Shown: positions 9,036 to 17,908, numbered from the stretch's first letter. The stretch: 64,000 bases of DNA from Klebsiella sp. RHBSTW-00484 (GCF_013705725.1 NZ_CP055481.1:4464001-4528000), one strand, 5' to 3'. The notes: generated from the sequence alone by a model not told the origin. Numbers and translations are program-made.

Positions 9036-10067
9036 TTAATGTTTCTTGCGGTTACGCCGCATATCGATGGTCACCGCCGCGACGATAATGATGCCTTTGA
9101 TAATATCCTGCACGTAGGCGTCGACGCCGACAAAGGTAAATCCGCTTTTAATCAGGCCGAGGATCATCGCGCCGATTAAGGTCCCGGTAATACGCCCCAC
9201 CCCGCCCATCAGGCTGCTGCCGCCAATGACCGCTGCGGCAATCGCATCCAGCTCATAGGACATTCCCATGCTCGACTGCCCGCTGCTGACGCGTGCCGCC
9301 AGCACCACGCCCGCGAGGCCGGAGAGCGCCCCGGCGATGGTATAAACGATCACCAGGTACTTATTCACGTTAATACCGGAGACCTTCGCCGAGGTCATAT
9401 TGCCGCCGATGGCATAGACGTATTTGCCGTAGCGAGTATGTTTCAGGGCGATATGAAAAATTGCGGCGATGACGAAGAAAATAATCACCGGCATCGCCCC
9501 CTGGCCGATAGCGGTAAAGCTGTCGGATAAGAAGCTAATCGGGTTGCCCTGGGTGTAATACTGCGCGAGGCCGCGAGCCGACACCATCATCCCCAGCGTG
9601 GCGATAAACGGCGGAATACCGGTGCGGGTGACGAGAAACCCGTTGGTTAATCCGCACAGCAGGCCGACGCCAATCCCGGCACCAATCGGAATGACCGCAG
9701 GCATGTTGACCAGCGACGGGAACATCGGCGTCAGGCTGTCGGAAGTTTGCGCGAGGCTTGCCGCCACCACGGCGGCAAGGGCAATGACCGAGCCTGAAGA
9801 GAGGTCAATCCCGGTGGTAATAATGACCTGCGTCACCCCCACCGCGATAATGCCGATAATCGCCACTTGCAGAACAATTAATATCAGGCGGTTGGTATTC
9901 ATTAAAAAGGACTGGTCGCGCACGTACCAACCGGCAATTTCAAAAGTCAGGGCAATCACCAGCATGACGATAAATATTCCGGTATCTTTCGGCAGTCGGT
10001 GGCGTAATTGCCCAAAGAAAGAGGGTTTCTCATTGACCGGGGTCGCCGTTATTTTCATATTGCTCAT
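9036..10067 (-). CDS. ABC sugar permease, RbsC/inositol type
   Basis: An inner-membrane permease of 343 residues with about ten hydrophobic segments. ITTGIDLSSGSVIAL and the repeated GGxxxxG glycine-rich loops (AAAVIGGSSLMGGVGRITGT) are typical of the RbsC/MglC/XylH family. I start it at the ATG ending at 10067 (MSNMKITATP), 11 bases after the ATPase stop and behind GAGG. An upstream in-frame ATG would overlap the ATPase gene. It is the last gene of a three-gene transporter operon. A sugar or cyclitol such as myo-inositol is likely because of the nearby inositol-dehydrogenase-like gene. Confidence 0.88.
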   Translation of the reverse strand: MSNMKITATPVNEKPSFFGQLRHRLPKDTGIFIVMLVIALTFEIAGWYVRDQSFLMNTNRLILIVLQVAIIGIIAVGVTQVIITTGIDLSSGSVIALAAVVAASLAQTSDSLTPMFPSLVNMPAVIPIGAGIGVGLLCGLTNGFLVTRTGIPPFIATLGMMVSARGLAQYYTQGNPISFLSDSFTAIGQGAMPVIIFFVIAAIFHIALKHTRYGKYVYAIGGNMTSAKVSGINVNKYLVIVYTIAGALSGLAGVVLAARVSSGQSSMGMSYELDAIAAAVIGGSSLMGGVGRITGTLIGAMILGLIKSGFTFVGVDAYVQDIIKGIIIVAAVTIDMRRNRKKH

Positions 10068-10077
10068 TCTCTGTGCC

Positions 10078-11562
10078 TCAATGGGATGCCAACGACAAAA
10101 TGGTTTCCTGGTCGGCGTCCTCTTTATCGAGGATGCCGGTAATACGCCCTTCATGCATCACCATCACCCGGTCGCTCATACCGAGAATTTCAGGTAATTC
10201 AGACGAGACCATAATCACCGCTACGCCGCGGTTCGCCAGTTCGCTAATCAGATGATAAATTTCCGCTTTCGCCCCGACGTCGATTCCGCGCGTTGGCTCA
10301 TCGAGAATAAGTATTTTCGGCTGGGCTAAAAGCCAGCGGGCAATCAGCACTTTTTGCTGATTACCACCGCTGAGGTTATTAATAATCTGATCCATCGTTG
10401 GAGTTTTAATATTCAGGCGGCGGATTTGCTCCATGCAGTCTTCGGCCATTTTGAGATGCTGAACAAAGCCGGTTTTACCGATATATTCTGGCATTTTAAC
10501 GATGCTCATATTCTCCAGTACCGATAACACCAGAAACAGACCGGACTTTTTGCGGTCTTCGGTGAGCAGCGCCATGCCTTTTTCAATGGCCGTTGACGGC
10601 GAATCGATATTAACTGGCATACCGTCTATCAGTACTTCGCCGCTATCGGCTTGCTCCATGCCGAACAGGCTCTCCATCACTTCGCTGCGCCCGGCCCCCA
10701 CCAGCCCGGCCACGCCGAGGATTTCGCCGCGCCGCACGCTAAAGTTAATATCGTGAAAGACCCCTTTACGCGTCAAATTGCGCACCGTCAGAACATCTTC
10801 GCCAATGGTGTTATTAAACTTGGGAAAGAGCTGGGTTAGCTCCCGGCCAACCATCTGGGTAATCAGCGACTGGCGGGTAAACTCGGTGGTATTTTGACTG
10901 CCAACCCAGGTGCCATCGCGAAATACGCTGATTTCATCGGTAATCGCGAATATCTCGTCCATCTTATGGCTGATGTAAATAATGGCTTTTCCCTGCTGGC
11001 GCAAATCGCGAATGATGGTAAACAGGTGCGCCACTTCGCTCTCGGTTAATGCCGAGGTCGGCTCATCCATAATCACAATATCCGCGTTCCAGGAAACCGC
11101 TTTAGCAATTTCCACCATCTGCTGGGCGGCGATACTTAACTCCCCCACCAGCCGGTCAGCGGATAAACGGATATTCAGTTTATTCAGCAGTTCCTGAGTC
11201 TGGCGGGTAAGCTGGCGATGATCGACAAAGCCATATTTCATCGGCTCACGTCCCAGCCAGATATTTTCCGCCACCGTCATATGCGGCACCAGATTAAGCT
11301 CCTGGTGGATCATAGAGATCCCGGAGCGCAGCGCGTCCATCGTATCCTGAAACTGGACCGGCTCTCCTTTGACGCGGATCGCGCCTTTATCGGGGCGATA
11401 GATCCCGATAAGGCATTTCATTAACGTCGATTTCCCGGCGCCGTTTTCGCCCATTAGCGCGTGCACCGTCCCCGGGCGCACGCGTAATGAGACATTGTCG
11501 AGCGCCTTCACGCCAGGGAAGAATTTGCTGATACCTTCGGCTTCAAGTGCAAAAGCGTTCAT
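10078..11562 (-). CDS. Sugar ABC transporter ATPase, RbsA/MglA type (two ATPase domains)
   Basis: 494 residues, two fused ATPase domains as usual for this family. The first has Walker A (GENGAGKST) at about residues 38-46, the signature in ELSIAAQQMVEIAKAV and Walker B VIMDEPTSALT. The second has the degenerate Walker A GLVGAGRSE, LSGGNQQKVLIARWL and LILDEPTRGIDVG. It energises the adjacent RbsC-type permease, receiving ligand from the periplasmic protein encoded just upstream. Confidence 0.92.
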   Translation of the reverse strand: MNAFALEAEGISKFFPGVKALDNVSLRVRPGTVHALMGENGAGKSTLMKCLIGIYRPDKGAIRVKGEPVQFQDTMDALRSGISMIHQELNLVPHMTVAENIWLGREPMKYGFVDHRQLTRQTQELLNKLNIRLSADRLVGELSIAAQQMVEIAKAVSWNADIVIMDEPTSALTESEVAHLFTIIRDLRQQGKAIIYISHKMDEIFAITDEISVFRDGTWVGSQNTTEFTRQSLITQMVGRELTQLFPKFNNTIGEDVLTVRNLTRKGVFHDINFSVRRGEILGVAGLVGAGRSEVMESLFGMEQADSGEVLIDGMPVNIDSPSTAIEKGMALLTEDRKKSGLFLVLSVLENMSIVKMPEYIGKTGFVQHLKMAEDCMEQIRRLNIKTPTMDQIINNLSGGNQQKVLIARWLLAQPKILILDEPTRGIDVGAKAEIYHLISELANRGVAVIMVSSELPEILGMSDRVMVMHEGRITGILDKEDADQETILSLASH

Positions 11563-11588
11563 ACGTCCACCTCCAAACCACTGAGCAA

Positions 11589-12512
11589 TTATTTCTGGTT
11601 GCGGTTCACAAACTCAGCCATGTTGTCTTTGGTGATCAGTTGGTAAGGAACGTCGATGACCTTTTCCACTTTCTCGCCGTTGGCGAGCTTAACGGCAGCA
11701 TCAACCGCCCCTTCGCCCTGCCCTTGGGCATCCTGGAAAATGGTGGCGATCATCTTGCCGTTTTTGAGCATTTGCAGCGCATCGGGCGTGCCGTCCACCC
11801 CAGCGATAAGAATGTGGTTCGGGTTTTTACCCAGCGCCTGCAGCGCACCGATGGCCATTTCATCGTTGTTGGAAGCGATGGCCTGAATATCATCGCCGCT
11901 GGTCATCCAGTTGCTGACCACATCAACGGCGTCGTTACGCATAAATTTGGCGGTCTGTTTTTGCACAATTTTGATATCCGGGTACTTCGCCACCACCTCT
12001 TCGACGCCTTTGGTACGGTCGCGAGTCGATTCATTCGCCAGGTCGCCGAGCAGAATGGCGACGTTGCCTTTTCCGTTCATCGCCTTGGCTAACGCTTCCA
12101 TCTGTAAGCGCCCCGCCAGCACCGAGTCGGAGCCGACGTAGGCCATTTTGTCGGTCAGCTGCGCCTGCGGGCGGCGGTTCACAAAGACCAGCGGGATCCC
12201 CGCTTTGGTGGCCTGGTCCATAATCGGCTTCACCGCGTTGGTGTCGACCGGGTTGACGATAATCACATCGACGCCCTGGCCAATAAAGTTCTGCACCTGC
12301 TGTAGCTGCTGCGAGACGTCACCTTTGGCATCCTCTACCTGCGACTTAACGCCGTCTTTTTGCATCTCTTTTTGCATGGCGGTGCGCAGAATCGTCAGGA
12401 AGTTGTCATCGAATAGCGCCATGGAAACACCGACCGAAATATCTTTCGCCATCACGACCGCTGGCAGCATGCAGGCTATCAAAGAGGCAACAACCGTTTT
12501 CTTGATATTCAT
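11589..12512 (-). CDS. Periplasmic sugar/cyclitol-binding protein (RbsB type)
   Basis: 307 residues with a signal peptide (MNIKKTVVASLIACMLPAVVMA, cut near residue 22). The mature protein has the RbsB-like fold: VGVSMALFDDNFLTILRTAM, VDVIIVNPVDTNAVKPIMDQA, and IASNNDEMAIGALQALG. It is the first gene of the transporter operon, preceded by AGGATC, and the next gene follows after 26 bases. Similar proteins bind ribose, galactose or myo-inositol. The inositol-dehydrogenase-like gene at 14.0 kb favours inositol or a related cyclitol. Confidence 0.88.
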   Translation of the reverse strand: MNIKKTVVASLIACMLPAVVMAKDISVGVSMALFDDNFLTILRTAMQKEMQKDGVKSQVEDAKGDVSQQLQQVQNFIGQGVDVIIVNPVDTNAVKPIMDQATKAGIPLVFVNRRPQAQLTDKMAYVGSDSVLAGRLQMEALAKAMNGKGNVAILLGDLANESTRDRTKGVEEVVAKYPDIKIVQKQTAKFMRNDAVDVVSNWMTSGDDIQAIASNNDEMAIGALQALGKNPNHILIAGVDGTPDALQMLKNGKMIATIFQDAQGQGEGAVDAAVKLANGEKVEKVIDVPYQLITKDNMAEFVNRNQK

Positions 12513-12923
12513 AGTTGATCCTTTATTTACAGGTACATCGGTTAGGTAAGATAAAATGAAAAATTAGTTTCATTAATTGTGCATTAAGCGCCTGCTTTTT
12601 CAGCTTTTCGAAAAAACGGACCGCGCTGACGCATTTTTCACTGTTGATCGGAATCACAAAATTCAGTTGTTTTAGCATGTATTTTTGAAACATCAGTCCA
12701 TTTATTACGGAAGAAACACTTCAGACCATTTATTTCATTAACAACACATATGAAACTTTTATAAGTAAATAACTGAAATGAAAATTTTAAAACTGCGCGT
12801 TAACAGAATTTTGACACACATCTAACATTGACGCATAAATGCGCAAAAAATGAGAGGCAGGCGACGATTTGGGGCGCGGTGAGATAAGCCTTGCGGGGAG
12901 TTCAAAAAGAAGAATAAGAGCGT
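12513..12923. other. 411-bp AT-rich intergenic promoter region of the sugar transporter operon
   Basis: No convincing gene lies here. The stretch is markedly AT-rich and must hold the minus-strand promoter of the transporter operon. A CRP-like site is seen on the minus strand at 12643-12658 (TGTGATTCCGATCAAC; left arm perfect, right arm 3 of 5). I find no copy of the 16-bp LacI operator present at 13958 and 16208. Confidence 0.5.
12643..12658 (-). promoter_or_regulatory. Possible CRP-binding site
   Basis: TGTGATTCCGATCAAC on the minus strand matches TGTGA-N6-TCACA fully in the left arm and partly in the right. It lies about 130 bases before the binding-protein start, a plausible place for catabolite control of a sugar transporter. 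The single half-perfect match makes this tentative. Confidence 0.3.
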
Positions 12924-13943
12924 TCAGTCGACGTTTTCAGCGCTATAGAGGATAAATTCGACCCTACCATCGCTAAAAACATCCGGTTGATAGCCGGTCT
13001 CAAGATGGCGCAGAGCCAGCTCCACCGCCAGCTGGGCGTGCTGGCGAGGGTTTTGATCTAGCGTCAAGGCCATTCCACCCTGCGCCAGCTGTTCACGGGT
13101 GGTGCTGTATCGTTCATGGGTAATCCAGCAGCATTCGCCGTAGCGACGATGGCGGGCCAGCGCCTGCGCCACCTGCGTATTGCCAAGGCCAGTATTGTAG
13201 ATGCCGACGACATCGCGGTTGCGGTTCAGGGCTTTCTCCAGCAGGCGGTCGATTTGCTGTCGGTTATCCTCCCCCGCCAGTACTTCACCCAGTTGTAGAT
13301 GAGGAAAACGTTGGCTAATCACATCGCGAAAGCCCTGAATACGCGAGCGATGGGCGCTGAAGTCCTGGCGACCGCTGATCATCAGCACTTCGCCGGAACG
13401 ATGGGCCATCAGTCCCATCATCATGCCTGCGGTTCGCCCCGCCTGCTGCTGATTAATCCCCACGTGACAGAGCCTCTGCGCTTGCGGAAGGTCGGTGACC
13501 AGCGTAATCACCGGCACGTTCGCCTCCCGGCACTGACGCAGCGCCTCGTAGACTCGCGGATGTTCGTTGCCAAAGACAATGATCGCATGGCGCTTTTTAC
13601 TGCTGCGGATAATGCTTTTCGCCAGTTTTTCTGGCTCAGATTCCGCCACCAGCGTGCGGTGCAGCGTAAGACGACGATAGCCAAGACTATCCGCCACGTC
13701 GGCGAAATCCTGCGTCAGGCGGGAGAAAAACAGCGAATCATTAGCACTCAGGAGTACTTCGATTTGCCACGGTAGGCGACGCTCTTGTGGCAAAATCCGC
13801 TTCAGCCCGGCTTCGCGGGCCGCCTGCAACACTCTGCGGGTGGTTTCCGGCGATACGCCGCCGCGCTCGTTGAGCACCCGATCAACGGTCGCCACGCCAA
13901 CGCCAATCTGCTTAGCCAACTCCTCCAGCGAAATGCTTTTCAT
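12924..13943 (-). CDS. LacI-family transcriptional regulator
   Basis: 339 residues. The N-terminal LacI helix-turn-helix is clear (SLEELAKQIGVGVATVDRVLNERGGVS, with the hinge that follows), then a periplasmic-binding-protein-like effector domain. I start it at the ATG ending at 13943 because GAGGGGAG sits directly before it; an ATG four codons upstream has no such site. The palindrome at 13958-13973 lies just 15 bases before this start, consistent with autoregulation. It sits between a cyclitol-type transporter and an inositol-dehydrogenase-like gene, so the effector is probably a cyclitol or sugar. Confidence 0.87.
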   Translation of the reverse strand: MKSISLEELAKQIGVGVATVDRVLNERGGVSPETTRRVLQAAREAGLKRILPQERRLPWQIEVLLSANDSLFFSRLTQDFADVADSLGYRRLTLHRTLVAESEPEKLAKSIIRSSKKRHAIIVFGNEHPRVYEALRQCREANVPVITLVTDLPQAQRLCHVGINQQQAGRTAGMMMGLMAHRSGEVLMISGRQDFSAHRSRIQGFRDVISQRFPHLQLGEVLAGEDNRQQIDRLLEKALNRNRDVVGIYNTGLGNTQVAQALARHRRYGECCWITHERYSTTREQLAQGGMALTLDQNPRQHAQLAVELALRHLETGYQPDVFSDGRVEFILYSAENVD

Positions 13944-13957
13944 CACTCCCCTCACTA

Positions 13958-13973
13958 TGATGGAAATCCATCA
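13958..13973. promoter_or_regulatory. LacI-type operator (copy 1)
   Basis: TGATGGAAATCCATCA: arms TGATGGA and TCCATCA around AA. It lies between the divergent LacI regulator and IolG-like genes. A nearly identical, fully symmetrical copy is at 16208-16223. Two such copies at promoters of related genes make a shared operator likely; the regulator assignment is inferred from proximity. Confidence 0.7.
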
Positions 13974-14046
13974 AAACGCCTGTGTCGGTCAGTGTAGCAA
14001 ACGGATTACTTTGGCAGCGGTAAATCCCTTTTGCTGGAGAAGAAAA

Positions 14047-15054
14047 ATGACCTGCATTCGTTTTGCACTGTTAGGCAGCGGTTTTATCGGCCAGGTTCAC
14101 GCCGCCAGCCTTGCTCGCCATGAACATACCGTTCTGACCATGGTGGCTGATGCCGACCCCGATCGGGCGAAAGCGCTGGCCTCCCGTTACGGCGCGCGGG
14201 CGGTCACCGTCGCTGACGCCATCAATAGCGATGCGATTGATGCAGTGCTGATCGCCAGCTCAACCCCATCACACGCGGAGCTGCTGGAGGCCGCGGCGCG
14301 CGCCGGGAAAGCCGTCTACTGCGAAAAACCCATCGATCTTTCGCTGGCTCGCGCACGTGAGGTTGTCGAGAAAGTGCTGCCGCTTAAAGTGCCGGTAACC
14401 GTGGGCTTTAACCGCCGCTTCGACGCCAGCCACCAGCAGCTGCGCCGCCAGGTTGAGGCCGGAGCTATCGGCAAAATCGAGCTGGTACAGATGGTGTGCA
14501 GGGCATCGGTTATGCCGCCGCTGGAGTATCTGCGCAGCTCCGGCGGCCAGATGCGCGACCAGGCGATTCACTTTTTTGACCTGCTGCGTTTTCTTACCGG
14601 CGATGAAGTGACGACCGTTGCCGCCATGGGAGGTGCGCTGGCGCTGCCGGAGATCGTCGGATTCGATGATGTCGACACCTCCATTCTGCTGCTGAGAATG
14701 CGCGGCGGCGGGCTGGCACAGCTGGACAATACCCGGCGTACCGGCCACGGCTACGATGAACGCGTTAGCCTGCTCGGAGTGGATGGCGTGGTAGAGTCCG
14801 GCAGTCAGACATCACGCGGCGTGACGCTATGGCAAGGAGACCGCTGTATTCAGCCCGGGCTGTATCCAGACTGGTTCAGCCGCGTCGAGGGTTCTTACTA
14901 TCAGCATCTGGATGCCTTTGTCCGGTCGCTGCGCGGGGAAAACGTACCGGACCTGCCGGGGCTGCTGGACGGTTTGCAGGCACAGGCTATCGCTGAAGCC
15001 GCCGTTAATTCATTGCAACATGGGCAATTTGTTAACGTTGAACAACTGGCGTAA
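14047..15054 (+). CDS. Inositol 2-dehydrogenase-like oxidoreductase (Gfo/Idh/MocA)
   Basis: 335 residues. The N-terminal Rossmann motif is GSGFIGQVHA (residues 10-19). The catalytic set matches inositol dehydrogenase at almost the same numbers: K94 in CEKPI, D171 and H175 in RDQAIHFFD. GGAGAAG precedes the ATG at 14047; longer in-frame starts reach back over the operator and into the divergent regulator gene. It probably oxidises myo-inositol or a related cyclitol to the inosose with NAD. No other iol catabolic genes are in the window, so the product must be used elsewhere. Confidence 0.82.
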   Translation: MTCIRFALLGSGFIGQVHAASLARHEHTVLTMVADADPDRAKALASRYGARAVTVADAINSDAIDAVLIASSTPSHAELLEAAARAGKAVYCEKPIDLSLARAREVVEKVLPLKVPVTVGFNRRFDASHQQLRRQVEAGAIGKIELVQMVCRASVMPPLEYLRSSGGQMRDQAIHFFDLLRFLTGDEVTTVAAMGGALALPEIVGFDDVDTSILLLRMRGGGLAQLDNTRRTGHGYDERVSLLGVDGVVESGSQTSRGVTLWQGDRCIQPGLYPDWFSRVEGSYYQHLDAFVRSLRGENVPDLPGLLDGLQAQAIAEAAVNSLQHGQFVNVEQLA

Positions 15055-15059
15055 ACAAA

Positions 15060-15087
15060 GCCCCGTATGCTCGCAAGCGTATAGGGC
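15060..15087. terminator. Bidirectional terminator-like hairpin between convergent genes
   Basis: GCCCCGTATGC (15060-15070) pairs with GCGTATAGGGC (15077-15087), allowing two wobble or mismatched positions. It occupies the 42-base gap between two convergent dehydrogenase genes. Confidence 0.5.
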
Positions 15088-15096
15088 CGTCCCGCG

Positions 15097-16131
15097 CTAT
15101 CGCCGCTCTTCGTTAAACACGACGCCAATCTGCCGCCGCACTTCGTCCATCACGCGAAGATTGTTCAGCACCTGGCTTAGAGGACGAATCGGCGAATTCG
15201 TTAAACCCTGCCCGACGCACCAGGCAAAATGCTCGGCCTGATAAAACAGCTGGTCATAGCGATTACGCGGCTCTTCCCAGCTCAGCACATTGCCGCCCTG
15301 GCTGGCGGCGAGGGTAAAATTCCCCGGCGCGTAAAACTGCCCGTCAAGGGTCAGGGTCGCATCGCGCCCGGCCACCACCGCGCCGCCCGGCGTATTGCTG
15401 AATAAAGTCGTGTTCAGCAATCCTTGTAAGCCGTTCTCCCAGTTGCAAAGCATTGAAACTTGACCATTAACGCCGCCCTGAGCGGGACGACCACGGGCAA
15501 CAATATCCTGCGGCACGCCGCCAACCATCACGCTAAATGAGGTCAGATAGCTGCCGAGATCCATCATCGGGCCGCCGGCGAGGTCGGCGTTAAAAATGCG
15601 ATGATCCGGCGTAAAGAACTCCCCGTGATCGGCGAGCAGCGTATGCAACTCGCCCAGAACGCCATCATCCAGCAGTTGGCGAATCACGTCATATTTCGGC
15701 GCGTAGTCGCACCACATCGCCTCCATCGCCAACTTGCCCCGCTTCGCCGCTTCGGCTTGTAGCGCGGCCCCTTCCCGCCGGTTCAGCGCAAAGGGTTTCT
15801 CAATCAGCACATGTTTACCCGCTTTTAGCACCCGCAGCCCATCGGGGAAATGATGGTTGTGCGGTGTGGCGATATAAACCGCATCAATATCCGGACGCGC
15901 CAACATCTCATCCATCTGAGCATAGGCCTGAGGGATCGCCCACTGTGCAGCAAAGCTGTCGGCCTTTTGTTGCGTGCGCGAGGCCACGGCGACAACCTGC
16001 TGACGGCTGTGCTCTTTTAAAGATTTCACAAAACGCTCGGCAATCCATCCGGGGCCAATAATCCCCCAGCGCAGAATAGGGACAGATTGCGCGGCGTGAT
16101 GGCGCGGTTTCGGTAACTGAGACGGGAACAT
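15097..16131 (-). CDS. Gfo/Idh/MocA-family oxidoreductase
   Basis: 344 residues. The Rossmann motif WGIIGPGWIAERFVKSL lies near residue 22, followed by YIATPHNHHF and the conserved lysine in IEKPF. DLAGGPMMDLGSYL fills the position of the family's catalytic histidine region. This form is closest to dihydrodiol/xylose-dehydrogenase-like members, not the true inositol dehydrogenases. It likely oxidises a sugar or cyclitol. Its promoter region contains the second copy of the LacI-type operator, tying it to the IolG-like gene and the regulator. Substrate not identified. Confidence 0.8.
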   Translation of the reverse strand: MFPSQLPKPRHHAAQSVPILRWGIIGPGWIAERFVKSLKEHSRQQVVAVASRTQQKADSFAAQWAIPQAYAQMDEMLARPDIDAVYIATPHNHHFPDGLRVLKAGKHVLIEKPFALNRREGAALQAEAAKRGKLAMEAMWCDYAPKYDVIRQLLDDGVLGELHTLLADHGEFFTPDHRIFNADLAGGPMMDLGSYLTSFSVMVGGVPQDIVARGRPAQGGVNGQVSMLCNWENGLQGLLNTTLFSNTPGGAVVAGRDATLTLDGQFYAPGNFTLAASQGGNVLSWEEPRNRYDQLFYQAEHFAWCVGQGLTNSPIRPLSQVLNNLRVMDEVRRQIGVVFNEERR

Positions 16132-16207
16132 AGCGGCTCCTTGTTTTTATGGGGTATACGCAGAGGACACTATAAGCAGGCGCTAAGGGTGAGGAATAAC
16201 GAATTAA

Positions 16208-16223
16208 TGATGGAATTCCATCA
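16208..16223. promoter_or_regulatory. LacI-type operator (copy 2, perfect palindrome)
   Basis: TGATGGAATTCCATCA is a perfect 16-bp palindrome that differs from copy 1 (13958) at one central base. It is 77 bases before the Gfo dehydrogenase start on one side and ends 12 bases before the -35 box of the beta-lactamase promoter on the other. Confidence 0.72.
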
Positions 16224-16235
16224 TCGAATTACCAC

Positions 16236-16264
16236 TTGTCAAAATACAAGATGTCGCGGATAGT
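16236..16264 (+). promoter_or_regulatory. blaOXY promoter
   Basis: -35 TTGTCA (16236-16241), 17-base spacer, -10 GATAGT (16259-16264). This is the arrangement known for wild-type K. oxytoca blaOXY genes. Overproducing clinical mutants typically carry GATAAT or TATAGT in the -10 box, and neither change is present. Basal expression is therefore expected. Confidence 0.85.
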
Positions 16265-16296
16265 CCGGGCAGCTAATCACTATCAAGGAGCCAGAG

Positions 16297-17169
16297 ATGA
16301 TTAAATGTTCGTGGCGTAAAACCGCCCTGATTGCCGCCGCCTTGCCTTTATTGCTCTGTAGCAGTTCATTATGGGCCAATGCCGATGCTATTCAGCAGAA
16401 GCTGACTGATTTAGAAAAAAGCTCCGGCGGCAGGTTGGGCGTGGCGCTGATTAATACTACAGATAATTCTCAAATCTTATATCGCGGAGATGAACGTTTT
16501 GCCATGTGCAGCACCGGTAAAGTGATGGCCGCCGCCGCGGTGTTAAAGCAAAGCGAAGCCGATAATCAAGTATTGAATAAAAGGCTGGAGATTAAGAAAT
16601 CAGATTTGGTGGTCTGGAGTCCGGTGACCGAAAAACATCTGCAGAGTGGAATGACGCTGGCGGAATTAAGCGCCGCAACCTTGCAATATAGCGACAACAC
16701 CGCGATGAATAAGATGATTGGTTATCTTGGCGGACCAGACAAAGTGACCGCATTCGCCCGCAGCATTGGCGATGTCACTTTTCGTCTTGATCGTACGGAG
16801 CCTGCACTAAACACCGCGATTCCGGGTGATGAACGCGATACCACCACGCCGCTGGCGATGGCCGAAAGTCTGCACAAGCTGACGCTGGGTAATGCTCTGG
16901 GTGAACAGCAGCGCGCACAGTTAGTGACATGGTTGAAAGGCAACACCACTGGCGGGCAGAGCATTCGTGCGGGGCTGCCTGCAAGCTGGGTCGTGGGAGA
17001 TAAAACCGGTGCTGGTGATTACGGCACGACCAATGATATCGCCGTTATCTGGCCGGAAAATCATGCCCCGCTGGTGTTAGTCACTTATTTCACCCAACCA
17101 CAGCAGGATGCGAAAAGCCGCAAAGAGGTATTAGCCGCAGCGGCAAAAATTGTGACCGAAGGGCTGTAG
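16297..17169 (+). CDS. blaOXY: Class A beta-lactamase, OXY family
   Basis: 290 residues, the usual length. A signal peptide (about 27 residues) sends it to the periplasm. Active-site motifs are intact: C-S-T-G-K with the serine at residue 72 (Ambler S70), SDN in [10 protein letters not shown], the E166 region RTEPALN, and [12 protein letters not shown]. The C-terminal third matches what I recall of OXY enzymes very closely ([20 protein letters not shown]), while the signal peptide and first 60 residues differ from OXY-1 and OXY-2 as I remember them, so it may be a less common OXY group. GGAG lies before the ATG. It hydrolyses penicillins and some cephalosporins and is a chromosomal species marker. 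Confidence 0.93.
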   Translation: MIKCSWRKTALIAAALPLLLCSSSLWANADAIQQKLTDLEKSSGGRLGVALINTTDNSQILYRGDERFAMCSTGKVMAAAAVLKQSEADNQVLNKRLEIKKSDLVVWSPVTEKHLQSGMTLAELSAATLQYSDNTAMNKMIGYLGGPDKVTAFARSIGDVTFRLDRTEPALNTAIPGDERDTTTPLAMAESLHKLTLGNALGEQQRAQLVTWLKGNTTGGQSIRAGLPASWVVGDKTGAGDYGTTNDIAVIWPENHAPLVLVTYFTQPQQDAKSRKEVLAAAAKIVTEGL

Positions 17170-17223
17170 CCGGACAGCCGCGTCACACGCCGCCTCCGGG
17201 GATAACACCCTCACCCCAGCCCT
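17166..17223 (+). repeat. 58-bp direct repeat, copy A
   Basis: Begins with GTAGCCGGACAGCCGCGTCA and runs through a GC-rich block to CCCTCACCCCAGCCCT. It begins inside the blaOXY stop codon and recurs at 17336-17394 with few changes. It continues into an inverted CCCTCTCCC/GGGAGAGGG hairpin (17221-17244). It looks like a REP/BIME-type intergenic element. Confidence 0.65.
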
Positions 17224-17335
17224 CTCCCTCAAAAGGGAGAGGGAGCAGGCCGTACCCGCGATTTATTTCGGTGTCTGACTTCCCTGGTGGCGCTGCGGCT
17301 TCCCGGGCTACGGGTTCACCACCATCTGCGGTCCG

Positions 17336-17394
17336 GTAGCCCGGACAGGCGCGTCACGCGCCGCCTCCGGGGATACCACCCTCACCCCAGCCCT
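17336..17394 (+). repeat. 58-bp direct repeat, copy B
   Basis: Second copy of the element at 17166, starting GTAGCCCGGACAGGCGCGTC and ending CCCTCACCCCAGCCCT. Here the hairpin after CCCTCACCCC is lost. Its internal GGCGCGTCACGCGCC is itself a near-perfect dyad. Confidence 0.65.
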
Positions 17395-17407
17395 GCGAGT
17401 TAAAATA

Positions 17408-17821
17408 TTAATTCGTAATTTTAAACGTCAGTGCATAGGTGCTGGTTTTACCTTCATCACGCGCCCCCCCCATCTGATAAACCCGCACGGTATATTTTCC
17501 ACCAGCAGTAAGACGTTGCTCAAAAGCATCACCACTCATTGATCCGTTATAAATCACCTCGTTAGCCGGTGTGATCACGTTAAAATAAGGATGCGGCCAT
17601 TGGCTCTTCATGCTGATATGCATCATCTGGCCCGCTTTTGCTATCAGCGTAAAATCATGACTATCATCACCGGTCACGGTACTTTTTATTATCGTGCCGT
17701 TGCTTCCTTTATCAAAACGAACGGCATTGCTGTTTATTTTATCACTCGCTATTAATGATACTGACGTTAATAAACAACTAACACAGATCATGCCACCAAC
17801 AATTAACTTTAAATTTTTCAT
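17408..17821 (-). CDS. Small secreted protein resembling g-type lysozyme inhibitor (PliG-like)
   Basis: 137 residues with a signal peptide (hydrophobic residues 5-25, likely cut after LIAS). The mature part is a small beta-rich domain: VRFDKGSNGTIIKSTVTG, FTLIAKAGQMMHISM, and a C-terminal GGKYTVRVYQM with TYALTFKITN. This order resembles PliG of E. coli and related pre-peptidase-like domains, which protect peptidoglycan from host lysozyme in the periplasm. Similarity is by eye and moderate; another pre-peptidase C-type secreted domain is the alternative. Confidence 0.5.
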   Translation of the reverse strand: MKNLKLIVGGMICVSCLLTSVSLIASDKINSNAVRFDKGSNGTIIKSTVTGDDSHDFTLIAKAGQMMHISMKSQWPHPYFNVITPANEVIYNGSMSGDAFEQRLTAGGKYTVRVYQMGGARDEGKTSTYALTFKITN

Positions 17822-17908
17822 TTAATTAACACCTTATGTTTTTTATGCGCGCTGTTATAGCACATAAGGTGTCAGGAGTATGCTGCTTCGAAATATTATC
17901 CACCGTTT

